This document shows positions 1 through 5,823 of a stretch of DNA of 5,823 nucleotides, piece by piece. Both the position numbers and the translations under genes were made by a program. The number at the start of each line of letters is the position of its first letter. Within the stretch, counting starts at the first letter, position 1. The notes beneath the pieces are model-generated. The model was not told the origin of the DNA and ran no database searches. It saw nothing but the letters and a program-made list of their open reading frames with translations. The stretch is from Planctomycetota bacterium (lineage in GTDB: Bacteria > Planctomycetota > UBA1135 > JALUZX01), in contig JALUZX010000771.1 in assembly GCA_027011425.1 (NCBI GenBank), positions 1-5,823 of the forward strand, given 5' to 3'.

Positions 1-1
1 C

Positions 2-33
2 AAAAAAACCCGCCCGCCGGGCCGGCGGGCGGG
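2..33 (-). terminator. Strong intrinsic (rho-independent) terminator after the beta-helix gene
   Basis: Read on the minus strand, a perfect GC-only inverted repeat (arms at 33-22 and 20-9, about 11 bp once a 3-nt loop is left open) is followed at once by seven T residues (the A-run at 2-8 on the plus strand). It starts 29 bases past the stop codon of the beta-helix gene, the normal place for a terminator. The run of T lies only on the minus-strand side, so it acts on minus-strand transcription. No plus-strand gene ends here within the window. Confidence 0.92.
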
Positions 34-62
34 TGGAAGAGACGGGGGATGAGCCCGGGGAT

Positions 63-1442
63 TCAGAAGAGGTAGAGGGTCAGGCGGGCCGTGGGTTTGA
101 ATGCGTAGCCCCCGCCGCCCTGGCGCGGGCCGAAGTTGAGTGCCTGGACGTAGATAGGGAGACCTTTGAGGAGAGGGTTCTGGGGAAGGGCGAGCTGGAA
201 CTTGCCCGGCGCCGGAAGGGGGGGCATGACCAGGATGGATGTGGGGTCCACGCCGAAAAACCCGACCTGCGGATGGGAGGCGTTGAAGCTTCTGAAGCCC
301 AGGAAGAAGAACCCCGGGTAGGACTTGGAGGCGTTGTAGGGCGTATTCGTGAAGACGGCCGTCTTCCCCAGGCCCCAGTTGGTTACGCTCAGGTGATTGA
401 AGTTTACTTCGTGGACGCCGATCTCCGCGGCGGCGATGCCGTTCTCGTCGCTGTCCGTCAGGGGGCAGTCTCCGTAGAAATCGGCCCCCATGAAGGGCAG
501 GGCCCCCACGTGGCCGGCGTCGATACATGGCGAGCCGGGTTTCAGGTGGTAATCCCCCTTGGCCGGGGCCACCAGCATGGGATCCACGGAGAGGTTGGTC
601 TTGGAGAGCTTGAAGGGGACCTTGAAGTTGCCGTTCGTGTTTCCGAAGGCCAGGTTGTTCTCGAAGGCGATGGGAAGCTTTGCCGGGCCGCCGAGGAATC
701 CGTAGCCCGAGCAGTTGAGGGCGATGTTGTTGTAGAGATGCTGGGCGCCGGATTTTCCGGTGATCTCCACGGCGTTGTGGCCCACGGCGTAGAAGAGGTT
801 GTTGTAGATGTAGTCGTTCTTGGGCTTGGGGGAGGATGTGTCGTTGAGGCGGAGCCGGAGGGCAGGGTAGGGGCCCTTGGTGAAGACGTTGTGGTGGACG
901 GAGACGTCCTGGGCGCCTCCCCAGATGGCCATGGCGCCTGTCTGGTCGACGAAGACGCAGTCGTGGACGTTCACCTCCTTGCAGTGCTCCATGTTGATGG
1001 TGAAGTAATACCATTTTTTGCGGTTGCTGTTCTTGAAGGTGAACCCGGCGATCTCGATCTTCGAGGCGAAGTGCCATACCATGATGTAGTATCCACCCGT
1101 GGGGGGGGTGTTCCCGAAGTCGATGACGCACTTGGAGGGGCCCGCCCCGAGGATCTTCACGTTCTTGTAGGGCGTCGAGGCGCCGGTCCCGATGCGCCAG
1201 GCCCATTTTTCCTTGGTGGTGGTGGGGCTGTAGACGCCTGGCATGACGTGGACCACGGCGTTGAGCCGGGCAAGGCCCACCGCCTTGGTGATGGACTTGA
1301 ATGGCTTGGCCGGCGATGTGCCGGGGTTGGTGTCGCTCCCCTTGGTGGCGTCCACCCAGTAGTGGGTGAGGTATTGCGCCGGAAGGGCCGCCGCCAGGAA
1401 GGGCAGGGCCAGGGAGAGGAGAGCTTTTTTCACAAGGTGCAT
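63..1442 (-). CDS. Secreted right-handed parallel beta-helix protein (DUF1565-like) with Planctomycetota-type C-terminal module
   Basis: This 459-residue protein starts at the ATG at 1442, which has a perfect AGGAGG six bases upstream; the frame is open further upstream but that extension has no comparable signal. Residues 1-22 form a signal peptide (KK, then a Leu/Ala core, ending LPAQ), so it is exported. Residues 28-58 (YWVDATKGSDTNPGT, then PFKSITKAV) are the classic opening of DUF1565/beta-helix proteins. Residues 60-285 hold repeated short strands with Asn ladders such as YNNL, YNNI and ENNLAFGN, typical of pectate-lyase-like coils. Residues 286-311 (VDPMLVAP, DYHLKPGSPCIDAG) are the usual end of such helices. 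Residues 340-459 form a separate beta-rich tail containing FQLALPQNPLLKGLPIYVQA, a pattern I recall from C-termini of planctomycete exported proteins. No catalytic residues can be assigned; it may bind or cleave a polysaccharide or be structural. It is the last gene before the terminator. Confidence 0.88.
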   Translation of the reverse strand: MHLVKKALLSLALPFLAAALPAQYLTHYWVDATKGSDTNPGTSPAKPFKSITKAVGLARLNAVVHVMPGVYSPTTTKEKWAWRIGTGASTPYKNVKILGAGPSKCVIDFGNTPPTGGYYIMVWHFASKIEIAGFTFKNSNRKKWYYFTINMEHCKEVNVHDCVFVDQTGAMAIWGGAQDVSVHHNVFTKGPYPALRLRLNDTSSPKPKNDYIYNNLFYAVGHNAVEITGKSGAQHLYNNIALNCSGYGFLGGPAKLPIAFENNLAFGNTNGNFKVPFKLSKTNLSVDPMLVAPAKGDYHLKPGSPCIDAGHVGALPFMGADFYGDCPLTDSDENGIAAAEIGVHEVNFNHLSVTNWGLGKTAVFTNTPYNASKSYPGFFFLGFRSFNASHPQVGFFGVDPTSILVMPPLPAPGKFQLALPQNPLLKGLPIYVQALNFGPRQGGGGYAFKPTARLTLYLF

Positions 1443-1448
1443 GGGATT

Positions 1449-1454
1449 CCTCCT
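1449..1454 (-). promoter_or_regulatory. Shine-Dalgarno AGGAGG fixing the beta-helix start
   Basis: The minus strand reads AGGAGG at 1454-1449, six bases before the ATG at 1442. The reading frame stays open upstream into the transaldolase gene, so this site is what decides the start. The signal peptide begins immediately at this ATG, which agrees. Confidence 0.85.
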
Positions 1455-1506
1455 TTGTGATGGTCTTGAGCGGGACGTGAAGCGTACATGATACCTCACA
1501 ATGGAG

Positions 1507-1538
1507 GAAAAGAGAGCCCCCGGGGTCTTGTCCGGGCC
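1507..1538 (-). terminator. Possible weak terminator after the transaldolase gene
   Basis: On the minus strand, GCCCGG (1537-1532) can pair imperfectly with CCGGGGGC (1523-1516), with a two-base bulge. It is followed by TCTCTTTT (1515-1508). It lies about ten bases past the transaldolase stop. The stem is short and the T-tract is interrupted, so it may only attenuate read-through into the beta-helix gene or do nothing. Confidence 0.3.
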
Positions 1539-1546
1539 GGCCGGCG

Positions 1547-2803
1547 CTAACCCAGCAGGCCCCGGACCCGGTCGTCCAGGGCGGCCTGGTCGCCCGCGAA
1601 GGCCAGGAGCCCGGCCTTGGTGAAGAGGGCGTCCAGGCCCTTCCGGCCCTTTTCGAGATCCTCCTTCCACCGCTCCAGGGCGGGAAGCTTGCCGCCCTCG
1701 GCCAGGCCGGCCTCCTCTTCCGGGGTCCAGGCGGGGAAGAGGTCGCCCGCCCCGATCTCCCGGAAGGCCTCCTCCAGTCGTTCCGGGGTCCAGGAATCCT
1801 CCACCCGGGCGGCCAGGTCGAGGACCGTTTTTTGGAAAGAGTCTTCCACTTTCCAGAGGGCCGGGATCCCCAGGGCCGCCGGGTCCACGCCGGAGGCGAA
1901 GGCGGGGTGGAATTCCTTCTCCAGGCAGGACTCCAGGGAGGCCGGCGGGGCGTCGTGGAACTCTCCTGCCACTTTGAGGGGCATGGTGAAGACGTCCAGG
2001 CCCGCCAGGAGGGCCACCTGTTCCCCCTCCCTCATGCTGGCCCCGATCTGCAGGGTGGGGCGGCCCTTCTCCCGGAGGCCCAGGATCTCCCGCTGGCTCG
2101 CCTGGGTGGCCTTCTCGCCCACCAGGCGCCCGTCGCCGAGACCGTTTGCGGCGACCCAGGAATTGAGCCTCCCCATGAAGACGTTCACGCAGGCCGGCCC
2201 CGCCAGGGCGGCGACCACCAGGTTCTGGCGGGCCGAAAACCCAAGGGTGTGGTTCACCGGAACGCCCATGGCCGCCAGCCGCCGGGTGGCCAGGATTCCC
2301 GCCGGGGTGAGGGGGATCTTCACGTAGAAGTGTTCCGGGTCGATCCCGTGGAGGAAGCGGGCCGTCTCCACGGTTTCTTCCACGTCGTTCGCCAGGTCGG
2401 TGTGGACCTCCACGCTCACCTGCGCGCCGAAGGCCTCCACCAGCTTGAGCCCGTGCCGGGCGTTGAGGTAGAGGGAGACCTCCCGGACCAGGTCCTTCTC
2501 CTCCATCCCGGGTGCGGCTTTCCGCAAAGCCGCGGCCACCTCGGGGATCTCCGAATCGTAGATTCCTTTCTGGATCTCCCGGTTGAGGAGGGTGTTGTTC
2601 GTGGTCAAGGCCTCCATCTCGGCCGTCCAGAGCGACCGGGCCCCCTCCAGGTCGCCCGTGTCCAGCCAGAGCCGGGTCCCGAGCTTTCTCAGGCCCTCCC
2701 AGACCGGGTCCTTACCGAAGGCCGGTTTCCCCGATGGGGCCGCCGTCTTCCGGAGAAGATCTCTCATGATCGCGCGGGAAGGTCTTTCCTGGGTCTCGGC
2801 CAT
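1547..2803 (-). CDS. tal: Transaldolase-family protein (sedoheptulose-7-P:glyceraldehyde-3-P dihydroxyacetone transferase)
   Basis: This 418-residue cytoplasmic enzyme is predicted to move a three-carbon dihydroxyacetone unit between sugar phosphates in the non-oxidative pentose phosphate pathway through a Schiff base. The active-site set is visible when aligned by eye with E. coli TalB: Asp48 (LWLDTGD), Asn69 (TTNNTLL), Glu132 (VEVHTDLAND), Schiff-base Lys162 (YVKIPLTPAG), Asn184 and Thr186 (VNHTLGFS), Phe209 and Arg212 (VFMGRL), and Ser256 and Arg258 (GASMREG). TalB Ser176 corresponds to Asn207 here. The protein is about 100 residues longer than TalB (about 317): some 30 extra residues come before Asp48, and a charged helical tail covers roughly 330-418. 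The start has AGGAGG at 2815-2810, six bases from the ATG. It is followed 104 bases later by the beta-helix gene. The substrate range is inferred from the family; a specialised aldolase-like activity cannot be excluded. Confidence 0.93.
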   Translation of the reverse strand: MAETQERPSRAIMRDLLRKTAAPSGKPAFGKDPVWEGLRKLGTRLWLDTGDLEGARSLWTAEMEALTTNNTLLNREIQKGIYDSEIPEVAAALRKAAPGMEEKDLVREVSLYLNARHGLKLVEAFGAQVSVEVHTDLANDVEETVETARFLHGIDPEHFYVKIPLTPAGILATRRLAAMGVPVNHTLGFSARQNLVVAALAGPACVNVFMGRLNSWVAANGLGDGRLVGEKATQASQREILGLREKGRPTLQIGASMREGEQVALLAGLDVFTMPLKVAGEFHDAPPASLESCLEKEFHPAFASGVDPAALGIPALWKVEDSFQKTVLDLAARVEDSWTPERLEEAFREIGAGDLFPAWTPEEEAGLAEGGKLPALERWKEDLEKGRKGLDALFTKAGLLAFAGDQAALDDRVRGLLG

Positions 2804-2833
2804 GGGTGTCCTCCTGAAGGTCTGTCCTTGGAA

Positions 2834-3082
2834 TCACAGGGAGAGTAGGCCCAGGCCGCAGGATTGCAAGGTTCGAGGCGCATCGCCCGGCCGGAGGCGT
2901 TCCATGCGGTCCCTCTTGCGGTGGAAGATCCTGAGGGTCTTTTCGTCGATGACCGGGATTCTTCCCCCCAACAGACGCACCCTCTGGCGTTTGGCCACGT
3001 TCCATTTTTTCCGTCTCGGTACTTGGAGGAATGCGGCCAAGTCCTGAAGGTCCCCCGTGGGGGAAAGGAGGAGGCCTTTCAA
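2834..3082 (-). CDS. Doubtful small basic hypothetical protein
   Basis: This is an 82-codon frame starting at TTG (3082) and ending TGA, 30 bases before the transaldolase ATG. I do not recognise it. The product would be strongly basic (clusters of Arg/Lys at about residues 23-36 and 51-64, for example RRKK and HRKRDR), with no signal peptide and no membrane segment. Codon third positions are fairly GC-rich, like the neighbouring genes. Against it are the TTG start, the absence of a Shine-Dalgarno sequence, no in-frame ATG before about residue 60, and a hairpin-forming palindrome inside it (3051-3064). It fills most of the otherwise empty 321 bases between the membrane protein and transaldolase genes. 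It may instead be a gene remnant or untranslated leader. Confidence 0.3.
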   Translation of the reverse strand: MKGLLLSPTGDLQDLAAFLQVPRRKKWNVAKRQRVRLLGGRIPVIDEKTLRIFHRKRDRMERLRPGDAPRTLQSCGLGLLSL

Positions 3083-3083
3083 T

Positions 3084-3100
3084 CCATAAAATACTTAGAA
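3084..3100 (-). promoter_or_regulatory. AT-rich patch, possible -10 region upstream of the transaldolase
   Basis: On the minus strand the stretch TTCTAAGTATTTTATGG is markedly AT-rich for this GC-rich window and contains TATTTT (3093-3088) and overlapping TTTTAT. It lies just past the end of the membrane-protein gene, where a promoter for the transaldolase (or the small ORF) would be expected. I see no good -35 hexamer at the right distance. It would give a leader of about 280 bases to the transaldolase. Confidence 0.22.
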
Positions 3101-3124
3101 AGGGATCTTGGGTTCGCGTTATGC

Positions 3125-3694
3125 TTATGGTTTTTTCTCGAGCCCTGTGTCGGAGCGGAGGAACCGGAAGAAGAGGAAGGCCCCCAGAAGGGAAAGGAAG
3201 ATCCAGGCCAACGTATGGGGAGCGAAAGGGTAGGGGTCTTTGTAGAAAGGAAGGGGAAGAGTGAACCATGCATGGTTCCACATGGCGGGAAGGAGAACGA
3301 GACGCCCGTGCCAGGGCCACAGGAGCCGGGCGCCCCCGTGGGAGGCCAGGTCGAGGAGGATGTGGGAAAGAGCGCCCAGCCCCACGGAAAAGAGGGCACG
3401 AAAGAGACCGGGAGGGCCTGGAGGCGGACCGAAGTCCAGGCGATGAATCCATGTTTCAGGCAGGAGACGCCTTGCCTCTATGGAGAGAACCAGGCCCAGA
3501 AGGGACACAACGGGGAGCCCTGCCAGGGAGTGGCCCAGCCACTGTCCCAGGGTTCCCCGGAAAGGCCAGGCGGCCCCGTCGAAAATATCGGGCATGGCCG
3601 CTCCCACGCAGAGGGCCACCCCGTCGATCTTGCGGGGAAGCCAGGCCTTCAAAGGCAGGATCAAACCTTGGTGGGAAGGAAAGGCCAGGGGCAT
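3125..3694 (-). CDS. Integral membrane predicted metal-dependent hydrolase, DUF4184/YdjM-like
   Basis: This 189-residue protein starts at the ATG at 3694, with AGGAGG at 3707-3702 seven bases upstream. The N-terminus MPLAFPSHQGLILPL resembles the MPFTxSHPAxVLPL opening of DUF4184. Candidate metal ligands are His8, Asp36 (AAMPDIFD), His55 (WLGHSLAG), and His111 and Asp115 (LSHILLDLASHGG). The last is followed by LLWPWHG, matching the GxxSHxxxDxxxxxGxxLLWPF signature of YdjM-like membrane hydrolases. Hydrophobic stretches at about 24-36, 51-70, 99-117 and 161-178 suggest four or five membrane passes. The C-terminus is short and charged. It lies 96 bases after the propeller lipoprotein gene on the same strand, so the two may share a transcript. 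Members of this family have no firmly established reaction; phospholipase-like activity has been proposed. DUF4184 versus DUF457/YdjM is not resolved by eye. Confidence 0.8.
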   Translation of the reverse strand: MPLAFPSHQGLILPLKAWLPRKIDGVALCVGAAMPDIFDGAAWPFRGTLGQWLGHSLAGLPVVSLLGLVLSIEARRLLPETWIHRLDFGPPPGPPGLFRALFSVGLGALSHILLDLASHGGARLLWPWHGRLVLLPAMWNHAWFTLPLPFYKDPYPFAPHTLAWIFLSLLGAFLFFRFLRSDTGLEKKP

Positions 3695-3790
3695 GAAACC
3701 GCCTCCTCTCGCAAGAAGTCCCGACCTGTGGTTTCCAGGCGATGTCTCTACGTGCCAAGCCCCCGGGGATTCTCCAGGCCTGGAAGTTCC

Positions 3791-5467
3791 TCAGGGCAGG
3801 AAGCGGAGGATCGCCGCCCCGGCAAGGTCCACCACCAGCAAGGTGTCCCCCCTGGGAGTGAGGCCCATGCCCACGGGCTGGATGCCGCTTCCCTTCTCGA
3901 CGGCCGTGCCTGTGCCGGAACTCAGGTCGAGCCTGTCGATCTCGAAGTCCAGGTTCCGGTCTTCGCTGGACCAGGCCACCCAGAGATTGGACCCGGAAAG
4001 GGCGATTCCCGTGGTGGAGGGGATGAGGTGGATATACCCTGCTGGGGAGAATGTGCCGAGGGCCGGGTCGAAGAGGCGGACTCCCTTGGCGTCGCGGACG
4101 ACCAGAAGGCCCCGGTCGGTCATTCCCGTGGCGTGGACCGCCTCTGGGAGGCTGAATCCCGTGAGCCCCCGGATCTTTCCCGTGGCCGCGTCCACGGCGG
4201 TGAGCCTGGAGTAGTCCCCCAGAGGGTCGCTCTTTCGTTCCGAGAGAAAGAGGGTCTTCCCGTCGGGGGAGGAGGAGAGGGCGGAAGGTTCCACCAGGTT
4301 CCGGGTGAGGAGGACGGGATCCTTCCCGTCCAGGGGAACCAGGTAGAGAAGGCCCCTGTCGGTGGTGAGGGCCGCCCTTTTCCCGCCGGGGAGGACGCAC
4401 ACGGAAGTCATGTCCCGGCCGTTCTCCATGAGAAGAGTGGGGCGGGCCAGCCCCTGGGTCCATTCCACCAGGTAGAGACCGCCCAGGGCCGTCTGGTCCA
4501 CCACGACCAGGGAGGAAGGTCCGGCCACGCCCATCCAGGTGGGCTGGCCCAGGCCTTCCACGAGGATGGCCGCTCCCCCCTTGATCCGGTCCAGAGTGTA
4601 GACCTTTCCGTTTTCGTAGTCTCCCACGAGAACCGTGCCGAGATCGGGCCCCGCCGCCAGGGTGACCGCCCCGGGAAGGTTCCGGAAGACCTGGGAGGTT
4701 CCCCCCCGGAGGACCACCCGGTAGATGTCGCCCGTGTCCGAGGCCACCAGGACGGAACCGTTTCCGGTTTCCAGGAAGACGTCGGTGCACTCCTTGAGCT
4801 TGCCCGCCACCTTCTGGACGGCCCCGTCGGAGAGCCGGACCCGGGTGAGCTGGTCCAGGCCCCGTTCCGCCACGAGAAGGGTCTCCTCCCCGGGCTCCAG
4901 GGCGGCCCCCCAGGGGTCCTGGAGGCCCGCGTCGATCTTCCGGGCCGGACCCCCTCCCAGGGGGACCTGGGCCAGGAATCCCTCCACGAAGACCACGGCC
5001 GCCCAGGTGCCGTCCCGGCTGGGCAGGGCCGTAAAGGGTGTTCCGGGGAAGGGGATCTGGATAGTCCTCTCCCACCCCTTGTCCGGGTCCAAAAGGAGGA
5101 GGCGGTCCCCGGCGGAGTCGGTCACCAGGTAGGTCTTGCCGCCGGGCATGGGTTTGAGGCCCCAAGGAGAGCCCGGCGTGGTGGTCACGATCCGGGTGCT
5201 CTGGTCCGTGGGGTCCACTTCCAGGACCCTGCCCAGGACGGGTTGGGCCAGGAGCACGGTCTTGCCGCCTGGGCCCAGGGCGACCTGGCCGGGAAGGGAG
5301 GCCAGGGGAAGTTCCGCCGCCGCCTTGGGGGAAGGGTGCCTCGGGCCCAGGCGGGCCTGGGGAACGTGCCTTCCCCCGCCCGAGTGGTGGCAGGCTCCCA
5401 GAGCGAGGAGCGCGGCCAGGGCCGGGAGGAGGAAAAAGGAATCACGGAGGATGGCGGTGGTCTTCAT
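3791..5467 (-). CDS. Beta-propeller lipoprotein with NHL/YVTN-like repeats
   Basis: This 558-residue protein starts at the ATG at 5467, with GGGGAG just upstream (5476-5471; close spacing). Residues 1-26 are a lipoprotein signal: a positive start, a Phe/Leu/Ala core and a lipobox LGAC with Cys26 as the predicted lipid anchor. A short polar linker follows (HHSGGGRH, to about 55). The rest is a run of about ten imperfect 40-50-residue beta repeats with motifs such as LGPGGKTVLLAQ, MPGGKTYLVTD, SPDGKTLFLSE and TPRGDTLLVVD, each pairing a turn with a predicted four-stranded blade. The length would fit two propellers, roughly 55-330 and 335-558. No catalytic motif is visible. Similar proteins act as scaffolds or ligand binders at the cell surface or in the periplasm; that role is inferred. 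Its 5' end faces murB, and the membrane hydrolase gene follows in the same direction. Confidence 0.85.
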   Translation of the reverse strand: MKTTAILRDSFFLLPALAALLALGACHHSGGGRHVPQARLGPRHPSPKAAAELPLASLPGQVALGPGGKTVLLAQPVLGRVLEVDPTDQSTRIVTTTPGSPWGLKPMPGGKTYLVTDSAGDRLLLLDPDKGWERTIQIPFPGTPFTALPSRDGTWAAVVFVEGFLAQVPLGGGPARKIDAGLQDPWGAALEPGEETLLVAERGLDQLTRVRLSDGAVQKVAGKLKECTDVFLETGNGSVLVASDTGDIYRVVLRGGTSQVFRNLPGAVTLAAGPDLGTVLVGDYENGKVYTLDRIKGGAAILVEGLGQPTWMGVAGPSSLVVVDQTALGGLYLVEWTQGLARPTLLMENGRDMTSVCVLPGGKRAALTTDRGLLYLVPLDGKDPVLLTRNLVEPSALSSSPDGKTLFLSERKSDPLGDYSRLTAVDAATGKIRGLTGFSLPEAVHATGMTDRGLLVVRDAKGVRLFDPALGTFSPAGYIHLIPSTTGIALSGSNLWVAWSSEDRNLDFEIDRLDLSSGTGTAVEKGSGIQPVGMGLTPRGDTLLVVDLAGAAILRFLP

Positions 5468-5522
5468 GGTCTCCCCTTTTCCTAGTGTTCCCGAGGAGAA
5501 GGTTTCGCAAATGGGCCTTCCT

Positions 5523-5529
5523 TATTGTA
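5523..5529. promoter_or_regulatory. Possible overlapping -10 elements of divergent promoters
   Basis: In the 90-base gap between the divergent lipoprotein and murB genes, the minus strand reads TACAAT (5529-5524), one base from the sigma70 -10 consensus and 56 bases before the lipoprotein start. The plus strand reads TATTGT (5523-5528) over the same bases. I find no convincing -35 hexamer at 16-18 bases on either side, so this is a weak call. Confidence 0.22.
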
Positions 5530-5557
5530 CTACCTCCGCCTGGAAGGGCCCTCTCCC

Positions 5558-5823
5558 GTGTGTCTCGAAAGGAGACTCAGGGCCGAAGACAAGGGCAGGT
5601 CCGCTGTGGAATTGGAGAAAAACGTCCCCCTGGCCCCTCTTTGCCGTCTCCATGTGGGAGGCCAGGCGGATTTTCTGGCCCGCCCGGGCGGGGTGGAGGA
5701 GCTGGTCGGGGCCCTGGAGTGGGCCCGGGAGCGGCATCTGCCTTTCTTCCTCATGGGAGGGGGGAGCAACCTCTTCTTCCACGACCGGGGTTTCCGGGGC
5801 CTGGTGATCCGGCTCTCTTCTTC
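5558..5823 (+). CDS. murB: UDP-N-acetylenolpyruvoylglucosamine reductase (MurB), N-terminal fragment, cut by window edge
   Basis: MurB is a cytoplasmic FAD enzyme that uses NADPH to reduce UDP-GlcNAc-enolpyruvate to UDP-MurNAc in peptidoglycan precursor synthesis. The visible part has the FAD-binding domain opening: NVPLAPL, then VGGQADFLARPGGVEELVGAL, then LPFFLMGGGSN (GGGSN at residues 67-71) and HDRGFRGLVIRL. These match the usual MurB order and spacing. The usual TTFRVGG reads CRLHVGG here. The catalytic region lies past the edge. There is no in-frame ATG before the conserved block; the frame opens after a TAG at 5483. I chose GTG at 5558 (GGAAGGG nine bases upstream). GTG at 5606 (weak AGG six bases upstream) would also leave the conserved part intact, and TTG at 5525 is possible but lacks a ribosome site. 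Confidence 0.87.
   Translation, partial: MCLERRLRAEDKGRSAVELEKNVPLAPLCRLHVGGQADFLARPGGVEELVGALEWARERHLPFFLMGGGSNLFFHDRGFRGLVIRLSS

Noticed and set aside
33..1460. A 475-codon plus-strand open frame opposite the beta-helix gene
   Set aside because: The minus-strand gene has a signal peptide, DUF1565 motifs, AGGAGG and a terminator. The plus-strand product is Gly/Val/Asp/Glu-rich with no recognisable domain and starts inside the terminator.
1536..1545. GCCGGCCGGC palindrome overlapping the end of the intergenic region by the transaldolase stop
   Set aside because: Simple GC palindromes are frequent here, and no other element supports a site.
1443..1670. N-terminal extension of the beta-helix frame overlapping the transaldolase 3' end
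   Set aside because: The extension is Gly/Pro/Arg-rich shadow sequence. The ATG at 1442 has a perfect ribosome site and begins a signal peptide.
3773..3784. Perfect palindrome TCCAGGCCTGGA just after the lipoprotein stop
   Set aside because: It has no T-tract and no loop, and is short enough to be chance in this composition, so I did not call it a terminator or operator.
3456..5165. A 569-codon minus-strand frame overlapping the lipoprotein gene
   Set aside because: The translation is Gly/Pro/Arg-rich low complexity in a shifted frame, while the overlapping frame has a lipobox and regular propeller repeats.
2864..5485. An 873-codon open frame on the plus strand
   Set aside because: It lies antisense to the membrane hydrolase and the lipoprotein, both of which have recognisable signals, motifs and ribosome sites. 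Its translation is low-complexity (Gly, Glu, Pro, Arg, His) without domains. Long antisense frames are expected in GC-rich DNA.
5136..5807. Plus-strand frame through the 5' part of murB in a different phase
   Set aside because: The conserved MurB motifs (VGGQADFLARPG, GGGSNL) are in the other phase, and this translation is Trp/Ser/Arg-rich with no domain.

Overview
The window is GC-rich and compact. Its protein-coding genes sit mostly on the minus strand, several with textbook AGGAGG ribosome binding sites 6-7 nt before the start. A planctomycete-like bacterium is the best guess. The main clue is a secreted right-handed beta-helix protein whose signal peptide ends in LPAQ and whose C-terminus carries a module I associate with Planctomycetota exported proteins. 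The lineage call is inference from style, not a database match.

Layout, read in the direction of minus-strand transcription (right to left): (1) 5467-3791, an outer-surface or periplasmic lipoprotein made almost entirely of beta-propeller-like repeats; (2) 3694-3125, a small polytopic membrane protein of the DUF4184/YdjM-like predicted metal-dependent hydrolase type; (3) 3124-2804, a 321-base stretch with an AT-rich patch and a doubtful 82-codon basic ORF (3082-2834); (4) 2803-1547, a transaldolase-family enzyme with nearly all catalytic residues visible; (5) 1442-63, the secreted beta-helix protein; (6) 33-2, a very strong intrinsic terminator that closes the unit. On the plus strand, running off the right edge, is the N-terminal part of MurB (UDP-N-acetylenolpyruvoylglucosamine reductase), divergent from the lipoprotein gene.

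The four main minus-strand genes are co-directional with gaps of roughly 100-320 bases. They may be partly co-transcribed, but the gaps are large enough for separate promoters, and a weak hairpin follows the transaldolase. Functionally the set is mixed: central carbon metabolism (transaldolase), envelope proteins (lipoprotein, membrane hydrolase, secreted beta-helix) and cell-wall precursor synthesis (MurB). I see no pathway that ties them together. I found no tRNA, rRNA, CRISPR array, insertion sequence or phage gene. I do not see a convincing new biological system. The points most worth a second look are the transaldolase active-site substitution and extensions, the beta-helix C-terminal module, and the 321-base region upstream of the transaldolase.
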